Positions 9,006 through 17,572 of a stretch of DNA of 64,000 bases are shown one piece after another. Origin of the DNA: Sphingomonas naphthae (GTDB lineage Bacteria > Pseudomonadota > Alphaproteobacteria > Sphingomonadales > Sphingomonadaceae); NCBI RefSeq assembly GCF_028607085.1, contig NZ_CP117411.1:124001-188000 (forward strand). Direction: 5' to 3'. The notes under the pieces were generated by a model. It searched no databases and was not told the DNA's origin. It worked only from the letters and a program-made list of their open reading frames with translations. A program made the position numbers and the translations under genes. The first letter of the stretch is position 1; the number at the start of each line of letters is the position of its first letter.

Positions 9006-10142
9006 TCAGCGCAGCAGTTCGCGCGCGATCGTGTTCTTCTGGATTTCGGTCGAGCCCTCGTAGATCCGCGTGATGCGGATATCGCGGTACATCCGCTCCA
9101 CCGCGAAGCCGCGGCAATAGCCCGAACCGCCGAAGATCTGCACCGCCGTGTCGACCGTGCGGCTGCCCGCCTCGGTCGCGAACAGCTTGGCCATCGAGGC
9201 CAGTTCGCGGCGCTTCTCGCCCTGATCGTAGCGCCAGCAGGCGTCGAGCAGGATCAGGCGCGCGGCGCGCATGTCGGTCGCCATCGTCGCGATATAATGG
9301 CGGATCGCCTGGAAATCGGCGATGACGCCGCCGAAGGCCGGGCGCGTCTTGGCTTGGTCGATCGCCAGTTCAAGCGCATATTCACCCATGCCGACCGCCG
9401 TCGCGCCGACGTTGAGGCGGCCCTCGTTCAGCCCCTCCAGCGCATAACCGAACGCCGCGCCTTCCTCGCCCAGCAGCGCGTCGGCCGGCACGAAACATTC
9501 GTTGAACGACATTTCGTACACGCCCGGCGTGGCGGTGCCCATCAGCGGGATCGTCCCGTCGATCGAATAGCCCGGCGTCTCGGCGTTCATCAGGAAAGCG
9601 GAGATGCCCTTACGCCCGGCCGATTTGTCGGTGTAGGCGTAGACGATCACTTCCTTGGCGTTCTTGCCGTTGGAAATATAGGTCTTGCTGCCGTTGATGA
9701 CCCAGCCTTTGCCCTGCCGCACGGCGGTGGTGCGCATCGAGGCGAGATCGGAACCGCAATGCGGCTCGGTCAGCGCGAAGGCGATCGGGATGGTGCCGTC
9801 GACCATGCCGGGGATCAGCCGCGCCTTCTGCTCCGGCGTGCCGTGGTTGAGGATATTCTTGGCGCCCGGCCCCATCAGCGGGCGCAACTCGGTCCAGAAT
9901 TGCGGGGGGAGGCGGGCAAGCTCGATCTGCACCGCGCATTGCGCCAGCGCGCCCATGCCCAGGCCGCCATATTCTTCCGGCAGGCCCAGGCCGAAATAGC
10001 CGTTGTCGATCAGCGTCTGGCGCACGATCGGCGGCACCTTGCCGGTTTCCTGAAACTCCAGCTCGTAAGGCAGCAGGTCGCGCACGATGTCGCGCGTGAC
10101 GTCGCAAAATTCCTTGACCTCGTCGGGCAGCTCAAAATCCAC
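9006..10142 (-). CDS. Acyl-CoA dehydrogenase
   Basis: 378 residues from the ATG at 10142 (MDFELPDEVKEFCDV). The FAD/substrate motif FALTEPHCGSDLASM, the C-terminal signature QIFGGSGYCRGFAVERMYRD and the catalytic-Glu stretch RIYEGSTEIQ are all present. It introduces an alpha,beta double bond into an acyl-CoA and hands the electrons to ETF, encoded at 5099-6774. The promoter region holds GGTcctACC, the same core as the FadR-type site at 7674, which suggests common control with the CoA-transferase. Confidence 0.94.
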   Translation of the reverse strand: MDFELPDEVKEFCDVTRDIVRDLLPYELEFQETGKVPPIVRQTLIDNGYFGLGLPEEYGGLGMGALAQCAVQIELARLPPQFWTELRPLMGPGAKNILNHGTPEQKARLIPGMVDGTIPIAFALTEPHCGSDLASMRTTAVRQGKGWVINGSKTYISNGKNAKEVIVYAYTDKSAGRKGISAFLMNAETPGYSIDGTIPLMGTATPGVYEMSFNECFVPADALLGEEGAAFGYALEGLNEGRLNVGATAVGMGEYALELAIDQAKTRPAFGGVIADFQAIRHYIATMATDMRAARLILLDACWRYDQGEKRRELASMAKLFATEAGSRTVDTAVQIFGGSGYCRGFAVERMYRDIRITRIYEGSTEIQKNTIARELLR

Positions 10143-10192
10143 GGATGATCCTTTCCCAGCTTCCGCTCGCGCCTCGCTTGCGCTAACTGAAT

Positions 10193-10217
10193 GGTCCTAC
10201 CTTTCAAAAACCAGGAC
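10193..10217. promoter_or_regulatory. Candidate operator between ACAD and LysR genes
   Basis: GGTCCTACC (10193-10201) is a 3-bp-spacer dyad whose reverse complement shares GGTAGGACC with the operator at 7674. It runs straight into TTTCAAAAACCAGGAC, which aligns with sites at 16329-16353 and 19042-19066 (19 of 25 bases match the 16329 site). It lies about 50 bp upstream of the acyl-CoA dehydrogenase start and about 100 bp from the divergent LysR-type gene. Confidence 0.5.
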
Positions 10218-10320
10218 GTCCAATTGGAAAAGCGGGATAGGATCGGCAAGGTGACGACGATGCGACGAACGACATCCGCGCCCATTCCGGCACCGGCCGG
10301 GGCATCGAAGGGGCTCGCCC

Positions 10321-11541
10321 GTGGCGACTGATCCGTTCGACCTGAATCTGCGTCATCTGCGCGCCTTGCTCGCCATCGAGGAGCATGGCAGCATCACCAC
10401 CGCCGCCGACGTGGTGAGCCTCTCGCAACCGGCGCTGACGCAGGGCCTCGCCAAGATCGAGCGCCAGTTCGGCTATGTCCTGTTCGAGCGGCGATCGGGG
10501 GGCATGGTGGTGACGCCCGTCGGCCGCATCGTCGTCGATCGCGTGCGCGCGGCGATCGATCATCTGGCGGGCGGCGCCAAGGGGCTGACGCGGGTGTTCC
10601 AGCATCCCGAGCGGCTGATGACGATGACCCAGCTGCGCGCCTTCCTTGCGCTGGCCGAGGCGGGCAGCTTCACCGCCGCCGCGCACGGCACCGGCCTGTC
10701 GCAGACCGCCGTCCACCGCGCGGTCGGCGATCTGGAACAGGTGATCGGCGGCGAACTGGTCGAGCGGCGCGGGCGCGGCGTGTGGCTCAACGCGGCGGGC
10801 AAGCGCCTGTCGCGCGGGATCCGGCTGGCGGTGGGCGAACTCAACGCGGCGCTGGCCGAGCTGGGGCTGGAGACGGCGGGTGAGCTGATCGCTTTCGGCG
10901 CGCTGCCGCTGTCGCGCCCCTTCCTGGTGCCCGCCGCCATGGCGCGGCTGGCGCAGGAGCAGCCGCAATCGCGCTTCGAGGTGGTAGAAGGCAGCTGGCG
11001 CGAACTGGTGGAGCCGCTGCGCGACGGGCGGATCGACCTGATCGTCGGCGCGGTGCGGCCGTTCGACATCACCGATCTGCATCAGGTGCCGCTCTACGAG
11101 GATCGGCTGGTGATCGCGGTCGGCAGCCAGCATCCGCTCGCCGGGCCGGACATGCCCTCGCTCGATGTGCTGGCCTCCTATCCCTGGATCGTCCCGCCGG
11201 CGAACACGCCGCTGCGCGGCATCTGGGAGCGATTGTTCGAGGGGCGGCCGCTGCCCGCCACGCCGATCGAATGCGGATCGGTTATGATCATCGGCCGGCT
11301 GCTGACCGAGGGCAATTTCCTCACCCTGCTGTCGCCCGATCAGGTGGCGTTGCAGATCCGTCTCGGGCTGCTCGCCCGCGTCGGCCCGCCGCTCGCAGAG
11401 AGCACCCGCATGATCGGCATCACCACCCGCCGCAGCTGGCGCCCGACGGCGATGCAACGCCGCTTCATCGAACTGCTGGGCGAGGTGGGCACGACCGCGC
11501 GCGAGAACGACCCCGACGCGCGAATGCTGGGCTGGGTGTAA
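10321..11541 (+). CDS. LysR-type regulator with two HTH domains
   Basis: 406 residues from GTG 10321. Two LysR-type winged-helix domains stand in tandem: residues about 8-66 (LNLRHLRALLAIEEHGSITT, then LSQPALTQGLAKIE) and about 100-160 (MTMTQLRAFLALAEAGSFTA, then LSQTAVHRAVGDLE). One substrate-binding domain follows (LIAFGALPLSRPFLVPAAMA, IDLIVGAVRP). Usual LysR proteins are near 300 residues with one HTH, so the extra 100 residues are the second HTH. It is divergent from the acyl-CoA dehydrogenase and may bind the shared region at 10193-10217. The ligand is unknown. Confidence 0.9.
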   Translation: MATDPFDLNLRHLRALLAIEEHGSITTAADVVSLSQPALTQGLAKIERQFGYVLFERRSGGMVVTPVGRIVVDRVRAAIDHLAGGAKGLTRVFQHPERLMTMTQLRAFLALAEAGSFTAAAHGTGLSQTAVHRAVGDLEQVIGGELVERRGRGVWLNAAGKRLSRGIRLAVGELNAALAELGLETAGELIAFGALPLSRPFLVPAAMARLAQEQPQSRFEVVEGSWRELVEPLRDGRIDLIVGAVRPFDITDLHQVPLYEDRLVIAVGSQHPLAGPDMPSLDVLASYPWIVPPANTPLRGIWERLFEGRPLPATPIECGSVMIIGRLLTEGNFLTLLSPDQVALQIRLGLLARVGPPLAESTRMIGITTRRSWRPTAMQRRFIELLGEVGTTARENDPDARMLGWV

Positions 11542-11545
11542 GGAA

Positions 11546-11671
11546 ATCCTCCCCTGCAAGGGGAGGGGGACCATCGGCGCAGCCGATGGTGGAGGGGTGA
11601 CCCGCTCTCGATGGCGCGATACCCCTCCGTCAGCCCTGACGGGCTGCCACCTCCCCTTGCAGGGGAGGATT
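11546..11671. repeat. Pair of inverted TCCTCCCC palindromes
   Basis: Between the convergent LysR and aldehyde dehydrogenase genes, ATCCTCCCCTGCAAGGGGAG (from 11546) and CTCCCCTTGCAGGGGAGGAT (from 11651) are inverted copies of one palindrome. They flank further hairpins (ACCATCGGC/GCCGATGGT near 11570). The unit resembles those at 8942 and 62650 and may serve as a bidirectional transcription end. Confidence 0.7.
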
Positions 11672-11679
11672 GAAGGCCC

Positions 11680-13164
11680 TCAATCCAGCTTGATCCAGAC
11701 CGCCTTGGTCTCGAGATAATCCTCGATGTGGTGGATGCCGGATTCGCGCCCGAAGCCGCTGACGCCATAGCCGCCGAACGGCACCGCCGGGTCGAGCATC
11801 TGGTAGCAATTGATCCATACCGATCCCGCGCGGATGCCGCGTGCCATGCGGTGCGCGGTCGAGAGATCGCGGGTCCAGACGCCGCTGGCCAGGCCGAATT
11901 CGGTGGCGTTGGCGCGCTCCAGCACTTCCTCGGCCGTGTCGAAGCTGAAAGCGGACAGGACGGGGCCGAAGATTTCCTCCCGTGCGATCGTCATGCTGTC
12001 CTCGACGCCGTCGAAGATGGTCGGTTCGATGAAGAAGCCCTTGTCGTGATAGTCGCCGCTCATCCGCCGGCCGCCGACGAGCGCGGTGGCGCCTTCCTTG
12101 CCGCCGACGTCGATATAGCCGAGGATCTTCTCCATCTGCTGGCTCGATACGACCGGGCCGATCGCGGTTTCGGGATCGAGCGGATCGCCGACCTTGATGG
12201 TGCGGGTATAGGCCGCGAGCCGCTCCATGAACTCCTCGCGGATCGAGGATTGCACGAACAGGCGCGTGCCGGCCGAGCAGATCTGGCCCGAATTGGCGAA
12301 CACGGCGGTCGCGGCGGCGGGCACCGCCTTGTCGAGATCGGCATCGGCGAACACGATATTGGGCGATTTGCCGCCCAGTTCGACGGTGACGCGCTTCATC
12401 GTCGAGGCGGCGGCGCGGATGATCTTCTCGCCCACGCCGGTCGATCCGGTGAAGGAGATCTTGTCCACGCCCGGATGCGACGACAGCGCCGCGCCGACCG
12501 CGCCCAGCCCGGTGACGACGTTGATGACGCCCTCCGGCACGCCCGCTTCCAGGCACAATTCGCCGAAGCGCAGCGCCGACAGCGGCGATTGTTCGGCGGG
12601 CTTCATCACCATCGTACAGCCGCTGGCCAGCACCGGCCCGGCTTTCCACACCGACATGCCGACCGGCCCGTTCCACGGGTTGATCGCCGCGACCACGCCC
12701 ATCGGCTCCTTCAGCGTGTGCGACAGCACGTCGCCGGCGGCCGAATTGGGCAGCGTCTCGCCATGGATGGTGGTCACCTGGCCCGCATAATAGCGCAGCA
12801 GCGCGCCGGCGCGCGCGCGGCCGAGCGTGCTGCGCGACAAGGGCGAGCCGATGTCGAGCGTGTCGAGCATCGCCAATTCGTCGAAATGCGCCTCCACCAG
12901 ATCGGCCAGCCGCAGCATGATCTTCTGCCGCTCGGCGGGCTTCAGCCTGCTCCACGGGCCGGTCAGCGCCTTGCGCGCGGCGGCGACGGCGCGGTCGACG
13001 TCGGCCTCAGCACCCTCCGCCACCTGCGCGAGCAATTCGCCGGTCGCGGGATTGCGCGTCTCGAAACGCTTGCCCGACAGCGCGGGGACGCGCTGGCCAC
13101 CGATCAGCATGTCCTGCTCGATCCGGTCGAGGAAGGCCGGGCGGACGATCTTGCCAAGTTCCAT
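11680..13164 (-). CDS. Aldehyde dehydrogenase family protein
   Basis: 494 residues from the ATG at 13164 (MELGKIVRPAFLDRIEQDML), with GGAG upstream; the frame stays open further upstream but lacks family sequence there. Motifs: INPWNGPVG, FTGSTGVGE, catalytic Glu in VELGGKSPN and catalytic Cys in NSGQICSAG. It is the last gene of the MFS-GMC-ALDH run, 23 bp after the GMC gene, and would oxidise the aldehyde the GMC enzyme makes. A TonB receptor, permease, GMC alcohol dehydrogenase and ALDH is also the gene set of polyether-alcohol degradation in sphingomonads, but that is only one possibility. Confidence 0.93.
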   Translation of the reverse strand: MELGKIVRPAFLDRIEQDMLIGGQRVPALSGKRFETRNPATGELLAQVAEGAEADVDRAVAAARKALTGPWSRLKPAERQKIMLRLADLVEAHFDELAMLDTLDIGSPLSRSTLGRARAGALLRYYAGQVTTIHGETLPNSAAGDVLSHTLKEPMGVVAAINPWNGPVGMSVWKAGPVLASGCTMVMKPAEQSPLSALRFGELCLEAGVPEGVINVVTGLGAVGAALSSHPGVDKISFTGSTGVGEKIIRAAASTMKRVTVELGGKSPNIVFADADLDKAVPAAATAVFANSGQICSAGTRLFVQSSIREEFMERLAAYTRTIKVGDPLDPETAIGPVVSSQQMEKILGYIDVGGKEGATALVGGRRMSGDYHDKGFFIEPTIFDGVEDSMTIAREEIFGPVLSAFSFDTAEEVLERANATEFGLASGVWTRDLSTAHRMARGIRAGSVWINCYQMLDPAVPFGGYGVSGFGRESGIHHIEDYLETKAVWIKLD

Positions 13165-13187
13165 GATACTCTCCGTCAGGTCGCCGG

Positions 13188-14819
13188 TCAGGCGGCGATG
13201 TTCGATTTGGCGCTGTCTTCGCGGATGAATTGCGCGGCCCGCTGGGCGATCATCATCGTGGGCGCGCTGGTGTTGCCGCTGATGATGCTGGGCATCACCG
13301 ACGCATCGACCACGCGCAGGCCCGATACGCCGCGCACCCGCAGGCGATGATCCACCACCGCCATGGGATCGTCGTCCGGCCCCATCTTGCAGGTGCCGGT
13401 GGGGTGGTAGGCGGTGTTGACGATCTTGCGCAGCGCCGCCTCGATCTCGGCATCGCTCTGGGCGGCCGCGCCGGGCTCGATCTCGGCGCCCGACAGAGCG
13501 GCCAGCGCCGGCTGCTGGGTGATGCGCCGCGCTTCGCGGAAGCCCCGGATCAGCGTGTCCATATCTTCGCGATGGGCGAAGAAATTGGGGTCGATCACCG
13601 GCTTGTCCTGCGGCCGCGCGCTGGCGAGCTTGACCGAGCCGACGCTGAGCGGACGCAGCAGCTGCGTCAGGATCATATAGCCATGGTCGGAAGGGATGAC
13701 CCGCGCATTGGCCTTCAGGCCGACGAGGAAGGTCATCTGGATATCCGGCCGCCCGCTGCCGTCGGTCGAGACGAAGCCGCCCGCCTCGGCCACGTTGGAG
13801 GCGAGCATGCCGTCGCCGCGCAGCAGATAGCGCAACGGGCTGAGCGCGATGCGCGGCAGGGCGCGGGCGGACAGGGCGTAGGATTCGGCCGTGGGATTCT
13901 CGACCGAGATATGGACGGTCGGGTGATCCTGGAGGTTGGCGCCGACGCCCTCCAGCGGCTGATGCACGGGAATGCCCAGCGCGCGCAGCTGCGCGTCGGG
14001 GCCGATGCCCGACAACATCAGCAATTGCGGCGAATTGATCGCGCCGGCGCACAGCACGATCTCATGGCCGGCGCGCAGCAATTTCTGCTGGCCCTGATGC
14101 ACCACCTCGATCGCCACCGCCCGGCCGCGATCGAGGACGATCCGGTTGACCATCGTCTCGTCGAACACGCTGAGGTTGGGGCGCTTGAGCGCGGGGTGAA
14201 GGAACGCGCGCGAGCTGGACAGGCGGATGCCGTTGCGCTGGTTCAGATCATACTGGCCGAAGCCGTCCTGATGGTCGCCCGCGAAATCCTGGTTGCGGCG
14301 ATGGCCGGCCTGCGCCGCCGCCTCGACGAAGGCGCGCGCCAGCGGGTTGAACTGGCGCGGCTTCTGCACGTCCAGCTCGCCGCCGGCGCCGTGATATTCG
14401 TTCGGCCCGCCCGCGTAATTCTCCAGCGCGCGGAAGGCGGGCAGCACCTCGTCGTACGACCAGCCCTCGTTGCCCGCCGCGCCCCAGGCGTCGTAATCGG
14501 CGGCGTCGCCCCGGATATAGACCCCGCCGTTGATCGAGCTGCATCCGCCGAACATCTTGCCGCGCGGAAAGCCGATCTGGCGGTTGCCGACCGCGTCGTT
14601 GCCGCTGAGCATATGCTGCCAATTATATTTGGCGTGGGGCAGCAGGAAGATGTTGCCGACCGGCAGCCGCGTCTTGAGGCTGGTCGGGAATTTGCGATCG
14701 GAGGGGCCAGCCTCGATCAGCGCCACCCGCACCGCCGGATCGGCCGACAGGCGGTTGGCCATCACGCTGCCGGCGGAGCCCGATCCGATGACGATATAAT
14801 CGAAACTGTCGTGCATCAT
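13188..14819 (-). CDS. GMC-family FAD oxidoreductase (alcohol dehydrogenase type)
   Basis: 543 residues from ATG 14819 (MMHDSFDYIVIG); the second ATG at 14816 is equally usable. The N-terminal Rossmann motif GSGSAGSVMANRL with acidic LIEAG binds FAD. GMC signatures follow (FPRGKMFGGCSSINGGVYIR, LCAGAINSPQLLMLSGIGP) and the C-terminal catalytic region reads YHPTGTCKMG and GNTSAPTMMIAQRA. The family oxidises alcohols such as choline, long-chain or polyether alcohols to aldehydes. It lies between the MFS gene and the ALDH gene in one operon, which suggests a two-step alcohol to acid conversion. Confidence 0.94.
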   Translation of the reverse strand: MMHDSFDYIVIGSGSAGSVMANRLSADPAVRVALIEAGPSDRKFPTSLKTRLPVGNIFLLPHAKYNWQHMLSGNDAVGNRQIGFPRGKMFGGCSSINGGVYIRGDAADYDAWGAAGNEGWSYDEVLPAFRALENYAGGPNEYHGAGGELDVQKPRQFNPLARAFVEAAAQAGHRRNQDFAGDHQDGFGQYDLNQRNGIRLSSSRAFLHPALKRPNLSVFDETMVNRIVLDRGRAVAIEVVHQGQQKLLRAGHEIVLCAGAINSPQLLMLSGIGPDAQLRALGIPVHQPLEGVGANLQDHPTVHISVENPTAESYALSARALPRIALSPLRYLLRGDGMLASNVAEAGGFVSTDGSGRPDIQMTFLVGLKANARVIPSDHGYMILTQLLRPLSVGSVKLASARPQDKPVIDPNFFAHREDMDTLIRGFREARRITQQPALAALSGAEIEPGAAAQSDAEIEAALRKIVNTAYHPTGTCKMGPDDDPMAVVDHRLRVRGVSGLRVVDASVMPSIISGNTSAPTMMIAQRAAQFIREDSAKSNIAA

Positions 14820-14827
14820 CTCTACCC

Positions 14828-16186
14828 TCAGATCGGGATGGCGGTCTGTCGCACGAGCCGGGGAATATGCCCCCGCACCGCGACGAAGCCGATCGCATTG
14901 ACGAACATCAGCACGGCCAGCGTGCCGAAGAAACCGAGATTGCCGTGGCCGATCAGCAGCGCGCCCATCAGCGCGCTCAGCACCGCGCCGATCCGGCCGG
15001 AGGCGCCCATCAGGCCGAGCCCGCGCGCCCGCACGGCGGTGGGGAAGGCGTGGGCGCCCACCGCGAACATCGCCGATTGCGCGGCGCTGGCCGACAGGCC
15101 GAGCGCGCCGAGGCCGGCGAGCAACGCCCCCTCGTTGCGCGCGCCGGAGATCGGCAGCAGGGCGAGGAACACGCAGGCCGCCGTGCCCGCCAGCGCCATC
15201 ACGACCAGAGTGCCGCGCGATCCGAAGCGGATGATCGCGAGCGAGGCGCACATCGCCCCGATCGTGCCGCCGATGTTGAAGCTGGTGAGCCCCGAACTGG
15301 CGGTGGCGAGCGTGAAGCCCTCGCTGAACAGCAGGGTCGGCGCCCAGTTGAACATCAGGTAGATCATGAACATGCCCGAGAACATCGCGACCGCCAGCGC
15401 GAGCGTGTCGCGCAGCAGCGCCGGGCCGACCAGCGCGCGCATCGGCACGAATGCGGGCGTCGGTCTGTCGAGCGTGGGCAGGTGGACGTTCGCCGGATCG
15501 GGATGGCCGATGCGGCGCAGCATCGCGGTCAACTCCGGCCCACGCTCGGGCCGGCCTGCCAGATAGCGCGGGCTTTCCGGCATCAGGAAATGCAGCACGG
15601 CGACGAACAGCACCGAAATGCCGCCGCCGAGATAGAAGAGCCAGCGCCAGCCGAGTTCGGGCAGGATCAATGCCGCCGCGACCCCGCCGAGGATACCGCC
15701 GATCGACACGCACACCACGCCGAAGGTGACCGCGACACTGCGCCATTTGGGGGGCGTGAACTCCGCGATCATCGCCGAGGCGGTGCCGGGGATGCCGCCG
15801 AGGCCGACACCGGCCAGCGTCCGCAGCACGCCGACCTGCGTGAGATCGGTCGCGAAGCCGGTGGCGAGCGTGGCGATGCCGAACACCGCGACGCCGAAGA
15901 TCAGCGCCCCGCGCCGCCCGAAGCGGTCGCCCATCCAGCCCGAGGTGAGCGTGCCGAACGCCATGCCGACGAAGCCGAAGGCGAACACCACGCCCAGCGA
16001 TTCCTTGGCGACGCCCCATTCCTTGATGAGCGACGGCGCGGCGAGGCCGAGCATCTGATTGTCGAGCCCGTCGAGCACGACGGTCGCGGCGGCCATCAGC
16101 ACCGCCCACACCTGAAAGGCGGACAAAGGCAGATCGTCCAGCAACCCCGGCGCAGTCTCTATCGTCACGGATTGCGCCAACGCCAT
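14828..16186 (-). CDS. MFS transporter, aromatic acid:H+ symporter-like
   Basis: 452 residues from the ATG at 16186 (MALAQSVTIETAP), with GAGAGG upstream; an in-frame ATG at 16270 would add 28 residues unlike the family. About twelve hydrophobic segments are visible. DGLDNQMLGLAAPSLIKEWG and GWMGDRFGRR match the first-helix and loop motifs of the AAHS family, which imports aromatic acids, though the helix-1 motif reads DGLDN rather than the usual DGxD of well-studied members. It is first in a minus-strand operon with the GMC and ALDH genes and is preceded by the candidate operator at 16329. Confidence 0.88.
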   Translation of the reverse strand: MALAQSVTIETAPGLLDDLPLSAFQVWAVLMAAATVVLDGLDNQMLGLAAPSLIKEWGVAKESLGVVFAFGFVGMAFGTLTSGWMGDRFGRRGALIFGVAVFGIATLATGFATDLTQVGVLRTLAGVGLGGIPGTASAMIAEFTPPKWRSVAVTFGVVCVSIGGILGGVAAALILPELGWRWLFYLGGGISVLFVAVLHFLMPESPRYLAGRPERGPELTAMLRRIGHPDPANVHLPTLDRPTPAFVPMRALVGPALLRDTLALAVAMFSGMFMIYLMFNWAPTLLFSEGFTLATASSGLTSFNIGGTIGAMCASLAIIRFGSRGTLVVMALAGTAACVFLALLPISGARNEGALLAGLGALGLSASAAQSAMFAVGAHAFPTAVRARGLGLMGASGRIGAVLSALMGALLIGHGNLGFFGTLAVLMFVNAIGFVAVRGHIPRLVRQTAIPI

Positions 16187-16328
16187 CGTCCTCTCTGCAT
16201 TGTCCTGCCGGCCGGTTGCCGGGGCGATCGTGGCGCATCGGGCGGCGCCTTTCGATCGGTGGGCCGCCATAAGCCCGCGTTTACGATCGTCTTAGGCCGC
16301 CCACGTACCGGCGGCCCATAAGGATAAA

Positions 16329-16353
16329 GGTCGCACCATTCAAAAACAGGGAT
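16329..16353. promoter_or_regulatory. Shared 25-bp motif upstream of MFS-GMC-ALDH operon
   Basis: GGTCGCACC (16329-16337) is followed directly by ATTCAAAAACAGGGAT (16338-16353). 21 of 25 bases match the site at 19042-19066 and 19 of 25 the site at 10193-10217. It lies about 145 bp upstream of the MFS start. The surrounding 16187-16482 region holds no gene; an imperfect inverted repeat (GTGGGCCGCC / GGCCGCCCAC, about 16260-16303) lies nearer the MFS gene. Confidence 0.55.
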
Positions 16354-16482
16354 GAGCTCGATCCGCGTTGCTGCGCCGCACAAATGGCGCGGGGCGGTTG
16401 GAAGCGGTAGCTCCGTCAGACCATCCCTTCTGTTGCCTGATCGTCAATATAGTCGAAGTACCGGACGCCTTCGCAGATGCGA

Positions 16483-17415
16483 TCAGATGTCCAGAACGAG
16501 CGTGGCGGACTTCGAACCCGAACAACAGACCATGATCGACTTGTTCTCGGCCTTTTCGTCTTCAGTGAGGAAATGGTCGCGATGGTCGGGGATGCCGTCC
16601 AGCACCTTGACCTGACAGGTGCCGCAGATGCCCTCCGAGCAGGCGAAGCCCACATCGATGCCGGCGCTCAGCATCGCGTCGAGCATGGTCTCGCCTTCCT
16701 CGACGACGATGCGCTTCTTGCTGCGCACGCAGTCCAGCGCATAGCCGCCCTCGGTCGCCAGTTCGGTCTCGGCCGAGAAATATTCGATATGGGCATGGCC
16801 CTTGGGCCGATCGGCGTTGATCGCGACGAAGGCCTCGAGCATCCCCGTCGGGCCGCAGCAATAAAGGTGCGCGTCGGCCGGCGCGCGGCCGCAGATCGCC
16901 TTCAGGTCGAGCCGCTGGCCGCCGGGCACGCCGTCATAGGCGATCTCCACCTGCGGATATTCCTCGACGCGATCGACATAGGCCGCGCGATCGGGCGTCG
17001 CCGCGACATAGTGCAGCTCCCAGCTCTTCTTCAGTTTCTCCAGACGCGCGATCATCGGCAGCATCGGGGTGATGCCGATGCCGCCGGCGACCAGCACGGT
17101 ATGGCCGGCGCTCTCGTCCATCGGGAAATTGTTCTTCGGCGCCGAAATCTCCAGCACCTGGCCCACGCGCCACTGTTCGTGGATATGCTTCGATCCGCCC
17201 CGGCCGTCGATCGCGTGATGCACGGCGATCTCGTAATAGCCGCGGATCGCGGGGTCGTTGACCAGCGAATAGCTGCGCGCCAGCCCCGGCGAGAGCTGCA
17301 CGTCGACATGCGCGCCCGGCTCGAAGGGGGGGAAGACCTCGCCCGGCATCGGATACAGCAGATAGCTGTTGATCCCCTCCGCTTCCCAGCGGATGTTCCT
17401 CAAAATCGCGCGCAT
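16483..17415 (-). CDS. Phthalate dioxygenase reductase-like oxidoreductase
   Basis: 310 residues. Order of domains: FMN-binding barrel (RSYSLVNDP, residues about 1-100), NAD-binding domain (GGIGITPMLPMI, YCCGPTGML) and a C-terminal plant-type [2Fe-2S] domain with CSEGICGTC and a last Cys near the end. This is the phthalate-dioxygenase-reductase/VanB layout, which takes electrons from NADH to a Rieske oxygenase. It lies just downstream of the Rieske gene at 17573-18889, on the same strand with a 157-bp gap, and is its probable partner; it could also serve the VanA-like oxygenase at 22458. Confidence 0.92.
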   Translation of the reverse strand: MRAILRNIRWEAEGINSYLLYPMPGEVFPPFEPGAHVDVQLSPGLARSYSLVNDPAIRGYYEIAVHHAIDGRGGSKHIHEQWRVGQVLEISAPKNNFPMDESAGHTVLVAGGIGITPMLPMIARLEKLKKSWELHYVAATPDRAAYVDRVEEYPQVEIAYDGVPGGQRLDLKAICGRAPADAHLYCCGPTGMLEAFVAINADRPKGHAHIEYFSAETELATEGGYALDCVRSKKRIVVEEGETMLDAMLSAGIDVGFACSEGICGTCQVKVLDGIPDHRDHFLTEDEKAENKSIMVCCSGSKSATLVLDI

Positions 17416-17572
17416 CAGCCTCTCCGTCCGGTGCGTCGCGTATGATGATGAAGCGTCGCGCCGGCCATGGATCGGCAGGCGGCCTCCAGCTCAACTCGGT
17501 TCGTCACCTGTTGTTGTCCCGTGGTGGTGGAATGAGCGGCCGGCGCATGGATCGCGCCGGCCGCGGCGAAAC

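Noticed and set aside
11680-14052. A 790-residue aldehyde dehydrogenase
   Set aside because: Family sequence and a ribosome site begin at 13164; the upstream extension is antisense-like shadow of the GMC gene.
13188-16238. A 1016-residue fusion of transporter and GMC oxidoreductase
   Set aside because: The frame is open across both genes, but only the part from 14819 matches the GMC family; the upstream part is a shadow of the MFS gene in another frame.
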